This document shows positions 1 to 7,977 of a DNA stretch of 32,512 bases, one piece after another. A model generated the notes under the pieces. That model was not told the origin of the DNA and ran no database searches. It saw nothing but the letters and a program-made list of their open reading frames with translations. Location: assembly GCA_002292955.1 (NCBI GenBank), contig DBCH01000070.1, positions 1-32,512 on the forward strand, written 5' to 3'. This DNA is from Microbacteriaceae bacterium UBA963. Lineage in GTDB: Bacteria > Actinomycetota > Actinomycetes > Actinomycetales > Microbacteriaceae. Position 1 is the stretch's first letter, and each line of letters begins with the position of its first letter. The position numbers were made by a program, and so were the translations under genes.

Positions 1-63
1 GTGCCCACCTCGGCCGGTCACGCGGTGACGGTGGAGAAGCTTCCGCGTCTGCGCGATCGCTAG
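1..63 (+). CDS. 3' end of an unidentified gene (partial)
   Basis: An open frame enters from the left edge and ends at TAG 61-63, giving about 20 C-terminal residues that finish in LPRLRDR. This is too short to assign a family. The basic tail and the lack of a stop before the edge fit a real C-terminus. Its stop codon interlocks with that of the convergent methyltransferase gene through the shared CTAG at 60-63, which supports both ends being real. Confidence 0.5.
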   Translation: MPTSAGHAVTVEKLPRLRDR

Positions 64-860
64 CTCGCCGAGAGCGGGGCGACAGCGTCCCACCTCACAG
101 TGATCTCGCCCAGTCGCCAGCGGCTTCTGCCGCCCACAATGGGCCACCCCGAAGTGGCCAGTGACTGAACGGCGGCCTGCCAACGCTGAACGGCGCCAAA
201 TGTGGAGAGGGGTGCACTGGCGCGCCACGCGGAATCCAGCGCGGCAAGAAAGGCGTGCACGGGTTCGCCGGGAACGTTGCGATGAATCAGAACCTTGGGC
301 AGTCGCTCAGCGGCGATGAGGGGAGTCTCGAGGTCGTTAAGTCGCAGCGACAGCGACAGGCTCTGGGGTCCCTCGGGCGTGAGTGCCACCCACGTGCTGA
401 CGCGACCAATCTCGTCACACGTGCCATCGATGAGAACACCCTCGGGGTCGAGGCGAGCGAGCATGGCGGCCCACGCTGCGGGAACCTCCGTTTCGTCGTA
501 CTGCCGAAGCACGTTGAAGGCACGAATTACCACGGGGGCTATTCCGTGAGGCACGGGAACCTCGAAGCCGCCATAGGCAAACGTCACGTTGGTCACCGGG
601 GGAGTAATCTGGGCAAGTTCCTTCTGCGCGGCGGCCACTCGTACTGGATCAATTTCGATGCCCCACACGTGAACGTCGGGGCGCACTTTCGAAAGTCGCG
701 CCGTGAGCTCACGGGTTGTGGCGGAGCTGGCGCCGTAGCCGAGGTCGACCGCGTGGGCCGAGGAAACGCGTCGCAGGCCGGGCCAGGTGGCCAGCCACCG
801 GTCTGAGCGACGCAGACGGTTGGTGTTCGTGGTTCCGCGCGTGATGGCACCCTGAGGCAT
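60..860 (-). CDS. class I SAM-dependent methyltransferase
   Basis: A 266-residue protein with a Rossmann-like methyltransferase core. Motif I is DLGYGASSATT at about residues 39-49, and the acidic end of the second strand is GIEID at about 67-71. These are the usual SAM-binding elements. The substrate cannot be read from the sequence. There is no signal peptide or membrane segment, so it should be cytoplasmic. It is divergent from gpmA with only 44 bases between the two start codons, so the promoters must sit close together. The ATG at 858-860 is the furthest upstream start that fits. No strong Shine-Dalgarno sequence is visible. The family call is firm and the target (RNA, protein or small molecule) is unknown. 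Confidence 0.8.
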   Translation of the reverse strand: MPQGAITRGTTNTNRLRRSDRWLATWPGLRRVSSAHAVDLGYGASSATTRELTARLSKVRPDVHVWGIEIDPVRVAAAQKELAQITPPVTNVTFAYGGFEVPVPHGIAPVVIRAFNVLRQYDETEVPAAWAAMLARLDPEGVLIDGTCDEIGRVSTWVALTPEGPQSLSLSLRLNDLETPLIAAERLPKVLIHRNVPGEPVHAFLAALDSAWRASAPLSTFGAVQRWQAAVQSLATSGWPIVGGRSRWRLGEITVRWDAVAPLSAS

Positions 861-892
861 GACCTAAGTCAATCGCACCAATGCCCGGGTTC

Positions 893-904
893 TAAACTGG
901 AAAC
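893..904 (+). promoter_or_regulatory. Leaderless-type -10 box of gpmA
   Basis: TAAACT lies at 893-898, six bases before the ATG at 905. With normal spacing, transcription would begin at or next to the start codon. No Shine-Dalgarno sequence is present between them. A convincing -35 is not visible. Confidence 0.5.
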
Positions 905-1648
905 ATGACGCACACCCTGATTTTGCTCCGCCATGGTCACAGCGATTGGAACGAGAAGAACCTGTTTACGGGCTGGGTGGACTGCCGGCTGAGCGAGAAG
1001 GGCTTGCGGGAGGCGGCGCGGGCTGGCGAACTTTTGGCCGAGCACGGTGTGCTGCCCGATGTTGTCTACACCTCGCTGCTGTCGCGCGCCATCCAGACGG
1101 CCAACATCGCCCTCGACACTGCGGACAGACTCTGGATTCCGGTGGAAAGATCCTGGCGCTTGAACGAGCGGCACTACGGCGCACTTCAGGGCAAGGACAA
1201 GCAGCAGACCCTGGCCGAGTATGGCCCGGAGCAGTTTCAACTATGGCGCCGGTCGTTCGACGTTCCCCCGCCCCCCATCGACGACAGCAACGAGTTCTCG
1301 CAGGCATCGGATGCTCGGTATGCGGGCATTGACGGCAAGGTTCCCGCAACGGAGTGCCTGAAAGACGTGATTGACCGCTTGGTGCCGTACTGGTCGGGAA
1401 CCATCACGCGAGACCTCGCCGCGGGCAAGACGGTTCTTATTACCGCGCACGGTAACTCACTGCGCGCGCTCGTGAAGCACCTGGACGGCGTCTCAGACGA
1501 CGACATTGCCGAACTGAACATCCCCACGGGAATCCCGCTGGTGTACCAACTCGACGACAGCTTTATGCCGGTGGGGAAGGCCGAGTACTTGGATCCGGCA
1601 GCCGCCGCAGCGGGTGCCGCAGCGGTAGCGGCTCAGGGTAAAAAGTAA
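905..1648 (+). CDS. gpmA: 2,3-bisphosphoglycerate-dependent phosphoglycerate mutase
   Basis: A 247-residue glycolytic and gluconeogenic enzyme that interconverts 3- and 2-phosphoglycerate in the cytoplasm. The catalytic histidine motif is LLRHGHSDWN near residues 7-16, followed by NLFTGWVDCRLSEKG, the ERHYGALQGK loop and the second histidine motif ITAHGNSLRAL. These are diagnostic of the cofactor-dependent family, and the length is normal. The residue after RHG is His where Glu or Asn is usual, a tolerated variable position. The C-terminus is an Ala-rich tail. The order gpm-phoU-senX3-regX3 resembles the mycobacterial gpm1-senX3-regX3 neighbourhood, linking phosphate metabolism and phosphate sensing. 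It is probably transcribed from the leaderless-type promoter just upstream. PhoU is convergent with it. Confidence 0.95.
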   Translation: MTHTLILLRHGHSDWNEKNLFTGWVDCRLSEKGLREAARAGELLAEHGVLPDVVYTSLLSRAIQTANIALDTADRLWIPVERSWRLNERHYGALQGKDKQQTLAEYGPEQFQLWRRSFDVPPPPIDDSNEFSQASDARYAGIDGKVPATECLKDVIDRLVPYWSGTITRDLAAGKTVLITAHGNSLRALVKHLDGVSDDDIAELNIPTGIPLVYQLDDSFMPVGKAEYLDPAAAAAGAAAVAAQGKK

Positions 1649-1654
1649 GGCGTT

Positions 1655-2317
1655 CTAGTTGGCCGCGTCGCCCTGATCGGCCCAGTCGCCGGTTGAGAGA
1701 TACTTGACCTTCTTTGAGATCGACACGGCGTGGTCGCCAAAACGTTCGTGGTAGCGACTCGCGAGTGTGGCATCAACGGTGTCGGCGGTCGTTCCACCCC
1801 AGGCCTCATCGAGAACCTTGCCGAACACCTTGAGGTGAAGCGCGTCAACCTTGTCGTCGAGGTCGCGCATCTCATCGGCAAGGTCATTGTCTTGCGAGCG
1901 CAATAGCTCCACCAAGCGCGTAGCAATCTCCACGTCGAGTTCGCCCATTTCGCGGAAGGTGCCGCGGAGCCCCTTGGCGACCACGCGCTCGGGGAATCGG
2001 TAGCGGGTGAGCGACGCGATATGCTCGGCAATGTCACCCATGCGCTCGAGCGAGGCGCTCATGCGCAGCGCACTCACCACCACGCGCAGGTCGCGCGCCA
2101 CGGGCTGCTGCCGGGCCAGAATCTGAATCGAGAGCTCGTCGAGGCTGAGGGACAGTTCGTCAATGTGGGCGTCGTTTTCAATAACCTGTTCTGCCAGAGC
2201 GAGGTCGCTCTCGTTGAAAGCGGCCGTGGCATCGGTGATCGCAATTTTGACGAGCTCAGCAATCTCGACCAGCCGGTCTTGTACTTCACTGAGTTCTTGC
2301 TGAAAAGCCTGACGCAT
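1655..2317 (-). CDS. phoU: Phosphate signalling regulator PhoU
   Basis: A 220-residue all-helical protein with two PhoU repeats. It starts MRQAFQQELSEVQDRLVEI and carries the typical DxxxDxxR-like metal-binding helices, for example residues around ENDAHIDELSLSLDE and MGDIAEHIASL. PhoU dampens the phosphate two-component system by linking the phosphate transporter to the sensor kinase. The start at ATG 2315-2317 is chosen because a purine-rich GGCAGGAAA lies about ten bases upstream and matches the family N-terminus. An upstream ATG at 2449 lies before the probable promoter and would add 44 unconserved residues. It is divergent from senX3-regX3, its likely partner system. No pst transporter genes are in the window. 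Confidence 0.93.
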   Translation of the reverse strand: MRQAFQQELSEVQDRLVEIAELVKIAITDATAAFNESDLALAEQVIENDAHIDELSLSLDELSIQILARQQPVARDLRVVVSALRMSASLERMGDIAEHIASLTRYRFPERVVAKGLRGTFREMGELDVEIATRLVELLRSQDNDLADEMRDLDDKVDALHLKVFGKVLDEAWGGTTADTVDATLASRYHERFGDHAVSISKKVKYLSTGDWADQGDAAN

Positions 2318-2435
2318 TTTTTTGGTTTCCTGCCGTTGAGAAGAGACATTGTTGAGGCAACCCGCCCAGGGCGACCTGAGGGCAACGGGTTGGTAAACAG
2401 CGGTCGACGTGAGCATGAACACTTGTTGCCGACAC

Positions 2436-2441
2436 TTTATA
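2436..2441 (-). promoter_or_regulatory. Probable -10 box of phoU
   Basis: On the minus strand the sequence reads TATAAA, followed by GTG, about 118 bases before the phoU start. It is a good housekeeping -10 match and would give a leader of roughly 110 bases. It lies downstream of the alternative ATG at 2449, which argues against that start. Confidence 0.4.
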
Positions 2442-2495
2442 CCGGGCATGTTGCTTTTGTCGGGAGGTGAGGCGGGGCGTTAGCGTTGGGATAAC

Positions 2496-3668
2496 ATGTC
2501 AGACTCTCTTGTTGTCCTGTGGATTGTGCTGGGCGCTATCGCCGGAGCACTCATTTGCTTGCTCGTTTTGTGGGGTGTCCAGCTGCGAAAGCGTGAGGCT
2601 CGCGTCACTCGAGAAAACGAAACTACGGACCTCACCTGGGGAATTGTTGATACGTTCGCGATGATCGACATTCCCACCGTCTTGGTTGACCAACAGATGA
2701 ACGTCAAGGCCGCGTCGGAGGCCGCGCTCTCGCTGGCCATGCTCGGTGCGGGCCGAGTTACGGCGCCCGAGCTCGTGAGCATTGTGAAGGACGCGTTTGC
2801 TTCGGGCGAGGCAGTTGCGCGCGACATTGAGCTTGCCCGCGGGCCGTTCGCCGAAACCACCATTGCGGTGGAAGTGCGTGCCGCCCGCATGTCAAACAAT
2901 CTGGTTCTGATTTTTATGGCGGATCGCAGTGACTACCAGCGACTCGAAGAGGTGCGCCGTGACTTTATTGCAAACATTAGCCACGAACTGAAGACCCCGA
3001 TTGGCGCTATTTCGCTTTTGGCAGAAGCCCTGCTTGAAGCGTCAGACGATCCAGAGATGGTCCGCAAGTTTTCGCTGCGACTGGGCGGCGAGGCCGAGCG
3101 CCTCGCGGGAATCACACGCGAAATTATTGAGCTGTCGCGCCTGCAGGCAGACGGAGCTATCACGGAATTTCAGCCCATCGAGGTGAACGCTGTTGTTGCA
3201 CAAGCGGTCGATCAGCACCGGATCTTCGCGGCGTCCAAAGGAATCGACATCGTCGCGGCAAAGAGCGACAACGTTCGCGTTCTCGCCGATGAGGCGCGCC
3301 TCGTTTTGGCCATCAGCAATCTCGTCTCAAACGCGGTGCAGTACTCACCCGACGGTTCACGAGTCGGAGTGGGTATTTCGCACACCGAAGGAGAAGTCGA
3401 GGTTTCCGTGACCGACCAAGGAATTGGCATGACCAAAGAAGAGTCCGAACGCGTGTTCGAACGCTTCTATCGAACCGACCAGGCACGATCGCGCACGACC
3501 GGCGGTACCGGTTTGGGGCTCAGTATCGTCAAGCACATCGTGGCAAATCACGGCGGAGATATAAGGGTCTGGACCAAACAGGGGCGCGGGTCAACGTTCA
3601 CTATCCGGCTCCCCGAAGTGCGCGAGTCTCACGTCTCAGATTCCGGAGAGGAACAGTCTGTCGCATGA
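2496..3668 (+). CDS. senX3: Phosphate-sensing histidine kinase, SenX3/PhoR type
   Basis: A 390-residue membrane kinase of the phosphate two-component system. An N-terminal hydrophobic segment covers about residues 5-28. A PAS-like sensor region follows at about 45-150. The HisKA motif DFIANISHELKTPIGAI contains phospho-acceptor His163. The HATPase domain shows NLVSNAVQYSP, DQGIGM and GGTGLGLSIVKHI. A single predicted membrane segment and a cytoplasmic PAS domain match SenX3, which senses phosphate status through PhoU and the Pst transporter rather than a periplasmic loop. It overlaps regX3 by ATGA, indicating translational coupling. A -10-like TAGCGT lies at 2481-2486, nine bases before the ATG, so the leader is very short or absent. 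Confidence 0.93.
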   Translation: MSDSLVVLWIVLGAIAGALICLLVLWGVQLRKREARVTRENETTDLTWGIVDTFAMIDIPTVLVDQQMNVKAASEAALSLAMLGAGRVTAPELVSIVKDAFASGEAVARDIELARGPFAETTIAVEVRAARMSNNLVLIFMADRSDYQRLEEVRRDFIANISHELKTPIGAISLLAEALLEASDDPEMVRKFSLRLGGEAERLAGITREIIELSRLQADGAITEFQPIEVNAVVAQAVDQHRIFAASKGIDIVAAKSDNVRVLADEARLVLAISNLVSNAVQYSPDGSRVGVGISHTEGEVEVSVTDQGIGMTKEESERVFERFYRTDQARSRTTGGTGLGLSIVKHIVANHGGDIRVWTKQGRGSTFTIRLPEVRESHVSDSGEEQSVA

Positions 3669-4357
3669 CCACGATTCTGCTCGTTGAAGATGAGGCGTCT
3701 CTCAGTGAACCCCTCGCATTCTTGCTCCAGAAAGAGGGCTATAGCGTCTCGATTGCCGAGGACGGTCGGCGCGCGGTTGACCTGTTTACGCAGGGTGAGT
3801 TCAGCCTCGTTTTGCTCGACCTGATGCTGCCCGAACTGTCGGGCGTCGAGGTGTGTCGGGCAATTCGCGCCACCTCACAGGTACCCATCATCATGCTCAC
3901 CGCGAAGGACTCCGAAGTCGACATCGTTGTTGGTCTCGAACTCGGTGCCGACGACTACGTGACCAAGCCGTACTCATCGCGCGAACTCCTGGCCCGCATT
4001 AAGGCGGTGTTGAGGCGACAGGTGACCTCCGACGCCGGGGACGACTCGCTCCTGAGAAGCGGCCACCTTCTGCTCGACTCGGATCGTCACACGCTCACGG
4101 TGAACGGCACGATGACGGCCATTCCCTTGAAGGAGTTTGAACTTCTGGAGTATCTGATGCGCAACGCGGGGCGGGTTCTCACGCGCGGCCAAATCATCGA
4201 CCGCATTTGGGGTTCCGACTACTTTGGCGACACCAAGACCCTTGACGTGCACATCAAGCGCATTCGGTCGCGTATCGAAGTTGATCCCGCCAACCCAGAA
4301 CTGATCCTCACGGTGCGTGGGCTCGGGTATCGCTTCGAAGACGCAAAGTCACAGTAG
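3665..4357 (+). CDS. regX3: Phosphate response regulator, RegX3/PhoP type
   Basis: A 230-residue OmpR/PhoB-family response regulator. The receiver domain shows acidic residues D9 and E10, the phospho-acceptor Asp52 in LVLLDLMLPELSG, the switch Thr in IIMLTAKDS and the conserved Lys in VTKPYSSRELLARI. The C-terminal winged helix shows PLKEFELLEYLMRNAGRVLTR and the recognition region TLDVHIKRIRSRIE, ending in the VRGLGYRFE wing. Its kinase is the overlapping upstream gene. RegX3 in mycobacteria activates phosphate uptake and starvation genes. Binding sites at the phoU-senX3 intergenic region are plausible but not clearly readable here. Confidence 0.95.
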   Translation: MTTILLVEDEASLSEPLAFLLQKEGYSVSIAEDGRRAVDLFTQGEFSLVLLDLMLPELSGVEVCRAIRATSQVPIIMLTAKDSEVDIVVGLELGADDYVTKPYSSRELLARIKAVLRRQVTSDAGDDSLLRSGHLLLDSDRHTLTVNGTMTAIPLKEFELLEYLMRNAGRVLTRGQIIDRIWGSDYFGDTKTLDVHIKRIRSRIEVDPANPELILTVRGLGYRFEDAKSQ

Positions 4358-4416
4358 CGACAGCTCAATCCTGCTGCGCCGGGCCGTCGTGATGTCGGCG
4401 TGTTCTCTCAACGAAC

Positions 4417-4935
4417 CTAGGGCTCTGGCGTTGGCGTTGGCGTGAGGGTTACCGTTGGAATGGGTGACGGCGTGAGCCCACTGTATTCGGGCAGGTCGGT
4501 GTTCAGCACCGGAACGATGGTGACTCTCGTATCGCCATCTCCCGCCTGAAGGGTGAGGGTGAGCGTGCCCCCGGCGGGGACGTTGATATTGCGAAGAACG
4601 ATCTGCGGTTGATCTTTGCCGCCGTAGCCAATCACGCCTTCGCTGCTCGGTATGTCGGTAACGATGGTGGCCAGGCTGCCATTCGACGTGTACGAAATAT
4701 TGAGGGTGATGGGCGACCCGGAGGTGTTGATGGCACCCACAATGAGGTTGGCCGATTCGCCGTCGTCGGAGAGCAAGATCATGTTGTTGAGGTCGAGCTC
4801 ACCGAGGTTGACCGCCACGCCATCGCTGGCGTCGTACTGCTTGGTGGTTGCCTGCGGCTGGATGAGGTTACACCCGGCGGTTCCCGTTGCTACGGCGAGG
4901 GCGAGGGCGATGGCGAGAATGGCACGAATCTTCAC
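4417..4935 (-). CDS. Putative secreted lipoprotein, function unknown
   Basis: A 172-residue protein starting at GTG 4933-4935 (VKIRAILAIALAL). It has a short basic n-region, a hydrophobic h-region and the lipobox T-A-G-C with the lipidated Cys at residue 22. It should be anchored to the outer face of the membrane. The mature part is probably a beta-sandwich, with alternating hydrophobic strands such as ITLNISYT and TLTLTLQAGDG. It ends in a Pro/Thr-rich tail of TPTPTP type that may cross the cell wall. A TTG two codons upstream (4941) is an alternative start. It is convergent with regX3 and divergent from carD. No functional family is recognised. Confidence 0.75.
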   Translation of the reverse strand: MKIRAILAIALALAVATGTAGCNLIQPQATTKQYDASDGVAVNLGELDLNNMILLSDDGESANLIVGAINTSGSPITLNISYTSNGSLATIVTDIPSSEGVIGYGGKDQPQIVLRNINVPAGGTLTLTLQAGDGDTRVTIVPVLNTDLPEYSGLTPSPIPTVTLTPTPTPEP

Positions 4936-5027
4936 ACTCAAAACTCTATCGCAGGCCCGCGGGCACCCGGCAGACGGGCCACCCGATGAGCGGTAAGCCG
5001 GCAGAAATCGGTGTCTCGTCGCCGTGG

Positions 5028-5062
5028 TAAACTGGAGTGTCTTTGGGAAGGAAAAAGTCAAT
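5028..5062 (+). promoter_or_regulatory. carD promoter -10 box and ribosome binding site
   Basis: TAAACT lies at 5028-5033, followed by GGAG, the same nine-base string region as the gpmA promoter. It would start a leader of about 20-25 bases carrying the GGGAAGGA ribosome binding site ahead of the ATG at 5063. This supports 5063 rather than the GTG at 5024, which precedes the likely transcription start. Confidence 0.5.
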
Positions 5063-5545
5063 ATGCAGTTTGTTGTTGGAGAAACAGTCGTCTACCCGCA
5101 CCACGGGGCCGCTACGATTACCGAGGTAAAAAAGCGGTCGGTCCGGGGTGAAGAGCGCCTCTACCTCAAGCTGCACGTGACGCAGGGGGATCTCACCATC
5201 GAGGTGCCCGCCGAAAACGTCGACCTCGTGGGTGTTCGAGACGTCATCGATCAAGACGGGCTCAACCAGGTGTTCGATGTTCTGCGTGCTCCCTTTATTG
5301 AGGAGCCCACAAACTGGTCGCGTCGCTATAAGGCCAATCTCGAGAAGCTTGCGTCGGGCGACGTCATTCGTGTGTCCGAGGTTGTTCGCGACCTGTACCG
5401 TCGCGACAAAGACCGCGGATTGTCTGCCGGCGAAAAGCGCATGCTGGCGAAAGCGCGCCAGATTCTTGAGTCGGAACTCGCCCTGGCCGAAAAGACCGAC
5501 GGCGTTCGTGCCGCCGAGATTCTCGACGAAGTTCTCGCCTCCTAG
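5063..5545 (+). CDS. carD: CarD family RNA polymerase-binding transcription regulator
   Basis: A 160-residue protein starting MQFVVGETVVYPHHGAATI. This is the N-terminal CarD/TRCF RNA-polymerase-interaction domain, a Tudor-like fold at about 1-70. It is followed by a helical DNA-binding domain containing NWSRRYKANLEKL and the YRRDKDRGLSAGEKRMLAKAR segment. CarD stabilises open promoter complexes, especially at rRNA promoters, by contacting the RNA polymerase beta subunit and DNA at the upstream fork. It is essential in mycobacteria. The length is typical. It lies 31 bases upstream of ispDF on the same strand, so the two are probably cotranscribed. Confidence 0.96.
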   Translation: MQFVVGETVVYPHHGAATITEVKKRSVRGEERLYLKLHVTQGDLTIEVPAENVDLVGVRDVIDQDGLNQVFDVLRAPFIEEPTNWSRRYKANLEKLASGDVIRVSEVVRDLYRRDKDRGLSAGEKRMLAKARQILESELALAEKTDGVRAAEILDEVLAS

Positions 5546-5576
5546 TTTTCGTTTCCGCGCGGGGTGATCTGAGGTC

Positions 5577-6767
5577 GTGTCGCACGTCGAACGCACTGTT
5601 GCCGTAATAGTTGTTGCCGCCGGGGCGGGAGTTCGCCTCGGCCACGATCTACCCAAGGCATTTGTCTCTCTTGCCGGCAGCACGTTGCTCGAACGAGCGG
5701 TTGCCACTCTGGGCCTCCTTGCCGAGCCGGTTCAGGTGGTCGTTGTCGCACCCGCCGGGAGTGAAGGGTCTGCGCTCGACATTGCCCAGCGGGCGGTCGA
5801 CACATCCCGCAGCCCGGTGACTGTTGTCACGGGCGGGGCAACCCGCCACGAATCCGTTGCGGCCGGATTGGCGGCTCTCGAACCGGGCGTCACCACGGTA
5901 CTGGTGCACGACTCGGCTCGCTGCCTGACACCGGTTGAGGTCTTTGACCGCGTTATTGCGGACGTTCGCCGGACTGGTCAGGGAGTCGTGCCGGGAGTGC
6001 GTGTCTCCGACGCCATCAAAGTCGTTTCGGGCGATCTCCTCGAGGGCGGCACGCTCCTGACAACGATTGATCGCGAAACCATGCTGGCCGTTCAGACCCC
6101 CCAGGGCTTTCCGCGGGATGCGCTCGAGACCGCGTACGCCGCGGCCAACTCGGTTGAGCACACCGATGACGCCGGCGTCTTTACGGCAGCCGGCATGATT
6201 GTGCAGACCTGTCCGGGAGATGAGCGATCCCTCAAAATCACCACACCGGCCGACCTCGCACGCGCTCAGGCCCTGATTCTGGGCATCAACGGCGATCGGG
6301 TTCGGGTGGGAACCGCCACAGACACTCATGCCTTTGCCGAGACCTTGGGGTTGCGCTTGGCCGGTCTCGACTGGCCGGATGAATTTTCCCTGGCTGGCCA
6401 CAGTGACGGTGATGCCGTAGCGCACGCCATCGTGGACGCCCTGTTGATTGCGGCCGGCCTCGGCGATATCGGTGGCATGGTGGGCGTTGATGATCCTCAG
6501 TATGCCGGTGCAAGCGGCGAGGTCTTCGTTCGGGAGGCGGTGCGGCGTCTCTCCGAAGCCGGTTACCGACCGGTGAATGTCACCGCGCAAATCATTGGCA
6601 ATCGGCCGCGCCTCGCGGGTCGGCGTGCCGAGGCCGAGGAGCTTCTGACGACGTGGGTGGGCGCTCCGGTGACACTGAGCGCCACCACCACCGACGGACT
6701 GGGCTTCACGGGCGAAGGCCGCGGCATTGCCGTTGTGGCCACTGCGCTCGTCACCGAGGTGTCATAA
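5577..6767 (+). CDS. ispDF: Bifunctional IspD-IspF (MEP cytidylyltransferase / MECDP synthase)
   Basis: A 396-residue fusion of two enzymes of the non-mevalonate isoprenoid pathway. The N-terminal half is IspD (CTP plus MEP to CDP-ME), with the nucleotide-binding motif AAGAGVRLG at about 14-22, Lys27 and VLVHDSAR. The C-terminal half, from about residue 240, is IspF (cyclisation of CDP-ME-2-phosphate). It has metal ligands Asp249 and His251 in TDTHAF, the GHSDGDAVAHA motif and the TTTDGLGFTGEGRGI motif. Fusion of IspD and IspF is known in several bacteria; the intervening IspE is encoded elsewhere. The HDAARP motif of IspD reads HDSARC here. The GTG start at 5577 has a close GAGG. The stop abuts that of the convergent gene with no spacer. 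Confidence 0.95.
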   Translation: MSHVERTVAVIVVAAGAGVRLGHDLPKAFVSLAGSTLLERAVATLGLLAEPVQVVVVAPAGSEGSALDIAQRAVDTSRSPVTVVTGGATRHESVAAGLAALEPGVTTVLVHDSARCLTPVEVFDRVIADVRRTGQGVVPGVRVSDAIKVVSGDLLEGGTLLTTIDRETMLAVQTPQGFPRDALETAYAAANSVEHTDDAGVFTAAGMIVQTCPGDERSLKITTPADLARAQALILGINGDRVRVGTATDTHAFAETLGLRLAGLDWPDEFSLAGHSDGDAVAHAIVDALLIAAGLGDIGGMVGVDDPQYAGASGEVFVREAVRRLSEAGYRPVNVTAQIIGNRPRLAGRRAEAEELLTTWVGAPVTLSATTTDGLGFTGEGRGIAVVATALVTEVS

Positions 6768-7229
6768 CTAAAGGACGTGAACGGCTGTGGCCCGCCAACG
6801 ATGGTCAAGGCCTTCGAGTCGAAACGCCACGGAACGTGTACGTGCCCGCCCGTGGATCACGACCACGGCCTCCACAACGCCGTCACTCGGTTCGGTGATG
6901 ATGGTGCGTCCCAGGGTGAACGTGGGGCGCACGGGTGGCGCTCCCGTGGCAGACCGTGCGCGCACGGCAATCTGGACGCGCTTGGCGAGGTGACGATACA
7001 CGTCGTCGGAAACCCAGCGGGCAATCTGATCAAGATCGCGGGCACCGGCGATAATCTCGAGGACTGACCGAGCCAAATTCTCGATGAGCGTGGTGGGATC
7101 GGGTAGGTCCTCACGCCCCGTGGGTTGATGACCAAAGTAGTCATCGTCGTTGTAGCTGGCGAGGCGGGTGTTGACGCGGCGGGCGGGACCGGCGTTGGTC
7201 TCGGGCGCGCGGGCGGGACTGGCGCTCAT
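6768..7229 (-). CDS. Rv3235-family protein (unknown function)
   Basis: A 153-residue protein. The first 45 residues are disordered and rich in Ala, Arg and Pro. Next is the conserved helical block LARSVLEIIAGARDLDQIARWVSDDVYRHL at about 50-82. A beta-rich C-terminus follows, containing VVEAVVVIHGRARTRSVAFRLE. This pattern matches the actinobacterial Rv3235-like family. The family has no established function to my knowledge. A good ribosome binding site (AGGGGAGAAGAG) precedes ATG 7227-7229. The gene lies immediately tail to tail with ispDF. The block 6.8-10.4 kb that it opens is made of poorly characterised actinobacterial proteins. Confidence 0.8.
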   Translation of the reverse strand: MSASPARAPETNAGPARRVNTRLASYNDDDYFGHQPTGREDLPDPTTLIENLARSVLEIIAGARDLDQIARWVSDDVYRHLAKRVQIAVRARSATGAPPVRPTFTLGRTIITEPSDGVVEAVVVIHGRARTRSVAFRLEGLDHRWRATAVHVL

Positions 7230-7327
7230 TCTTTCTCTTCTCCCCTGTGGTGTGGCACATAAGTTAGTTAACTGCGATGCATACTCAACCAGACCGAATG
7301 GTCATGAGTGTCCGTTCACAGCAAAAA

Positions 7328-7336
7328 TGTGGATAA
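7328..7336 (-). other. DnaA-box-like 9-mer
   Basis: TGTGGATAA on the plus strand is the exact complement of the DnaA-box consensus TTATCCACA. It lies in the 148-base gap between the divergent genes starting at 7229 and 7378. Only the sequence match is seen; binding is untested. Confidence 0.35.
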
Positions 7337-7377
7337 CTCACGGAGATTCACAGGTTCGGTCATCAGGCTCTGACCCC

Positions 7378-7977
7378 ATGCGGTGGAACAATCTGTTTGA
7401 CGATCTCTCGGCACAGCTCGATCGTGAACTCGCCGCTGAACAGGCCGACGAACAGCGGGACACCGCCAGAGCAGCCGCGGCCACGGTGAGTCATCGTCAA
7501 GTTCTCGTGGCGTTGGCCAAAGACTGCAAGGGAGTAGTCCTCATGCGAACGCGTGCGCGCAGACTCACCGTGACGGTGGACACGGTCGGGGCTGATTGGG
7601 TTGCCGTGACGGAAACCGACCCTGCCACATCTGCGGGGAGTGCCACCCACGTGATCCCGATCCCGGCCATCACTGCACTCGAGTTGGCTTCTGGTGCCAG
7701 CGTGGCGGGTGTCACGTCTCGGGACGTGACCGAAAAGAAGGGCCCCCGACTCATCGACCGGGTGGCTTTTGACGTGGTGTTGCGCGACTTGGCGCGACGG
7801 CGCCGGTGGGTAGAGCTCACCACCCGCGACGACGTGGTGGCAGGCACTCTCGACACGGTGGGTCGCGACTGGTGTGAAGTTGCCCGACACCCGCGCCATA
7901 TTGCGCGACGACAGTCGGCGATTACCGGAAGCGTGCTGGTTCCGTTGTCGGCAGTGTTGGGGGTTCGCGTGGATTAG
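7378..7977 (+). CDS. Hypothetical protein with a duplicated small beta domain
   Basis: A 199-residue cytoplasmic protein of unknown function. An Ala/Glu/Arg-rich helix covers about residues 8-37. It is followed by two similar beta-rich segments, about 52-104 and 144-198. Each has a run ending in LDTVG or VDTVG, then xDWxxV, and closes with a hydrophobic IPIPAITALEL- or VLVPLSAVLGV-like strand. The pattern is like a tandem Sm-like or SH3-like barrel, but no sequence family is recognised. The start at ATG 7378 is preferred over an open extension to 7168, which would run into the divergent gene and read non-protein-like sequence. It is tail to tail with the next gene, with stop codons interlocked at 7974-7977. 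Confidence 0.75.
   Translation: MRWNNLFDDLSAQLDRELAAEQADEQRDTARAAAATVSHRQVLVALAKDCKGVVLMRTRARRLTVTVDTVGADWVAVTETDPATSAGSATHVIPIPAITALELASGASVAGVTSRDVTEKKGPRLIDRVAFDVVLRDLARRRRWVELTTRDDVVAGTLDTVGRDWCEVARHPRHIARRQSAITGSVLVPLSAVLGVRVD

Noticed and set aside
2390..2425. Possible RegX3/PhoP direct-repeat box between phoU and senX3
   Set aside because: On the minus strand GTTCATG is followed at about the right spacing by only a partial GTTCACC-like copy (GTCGACC). The match is too weak to call.
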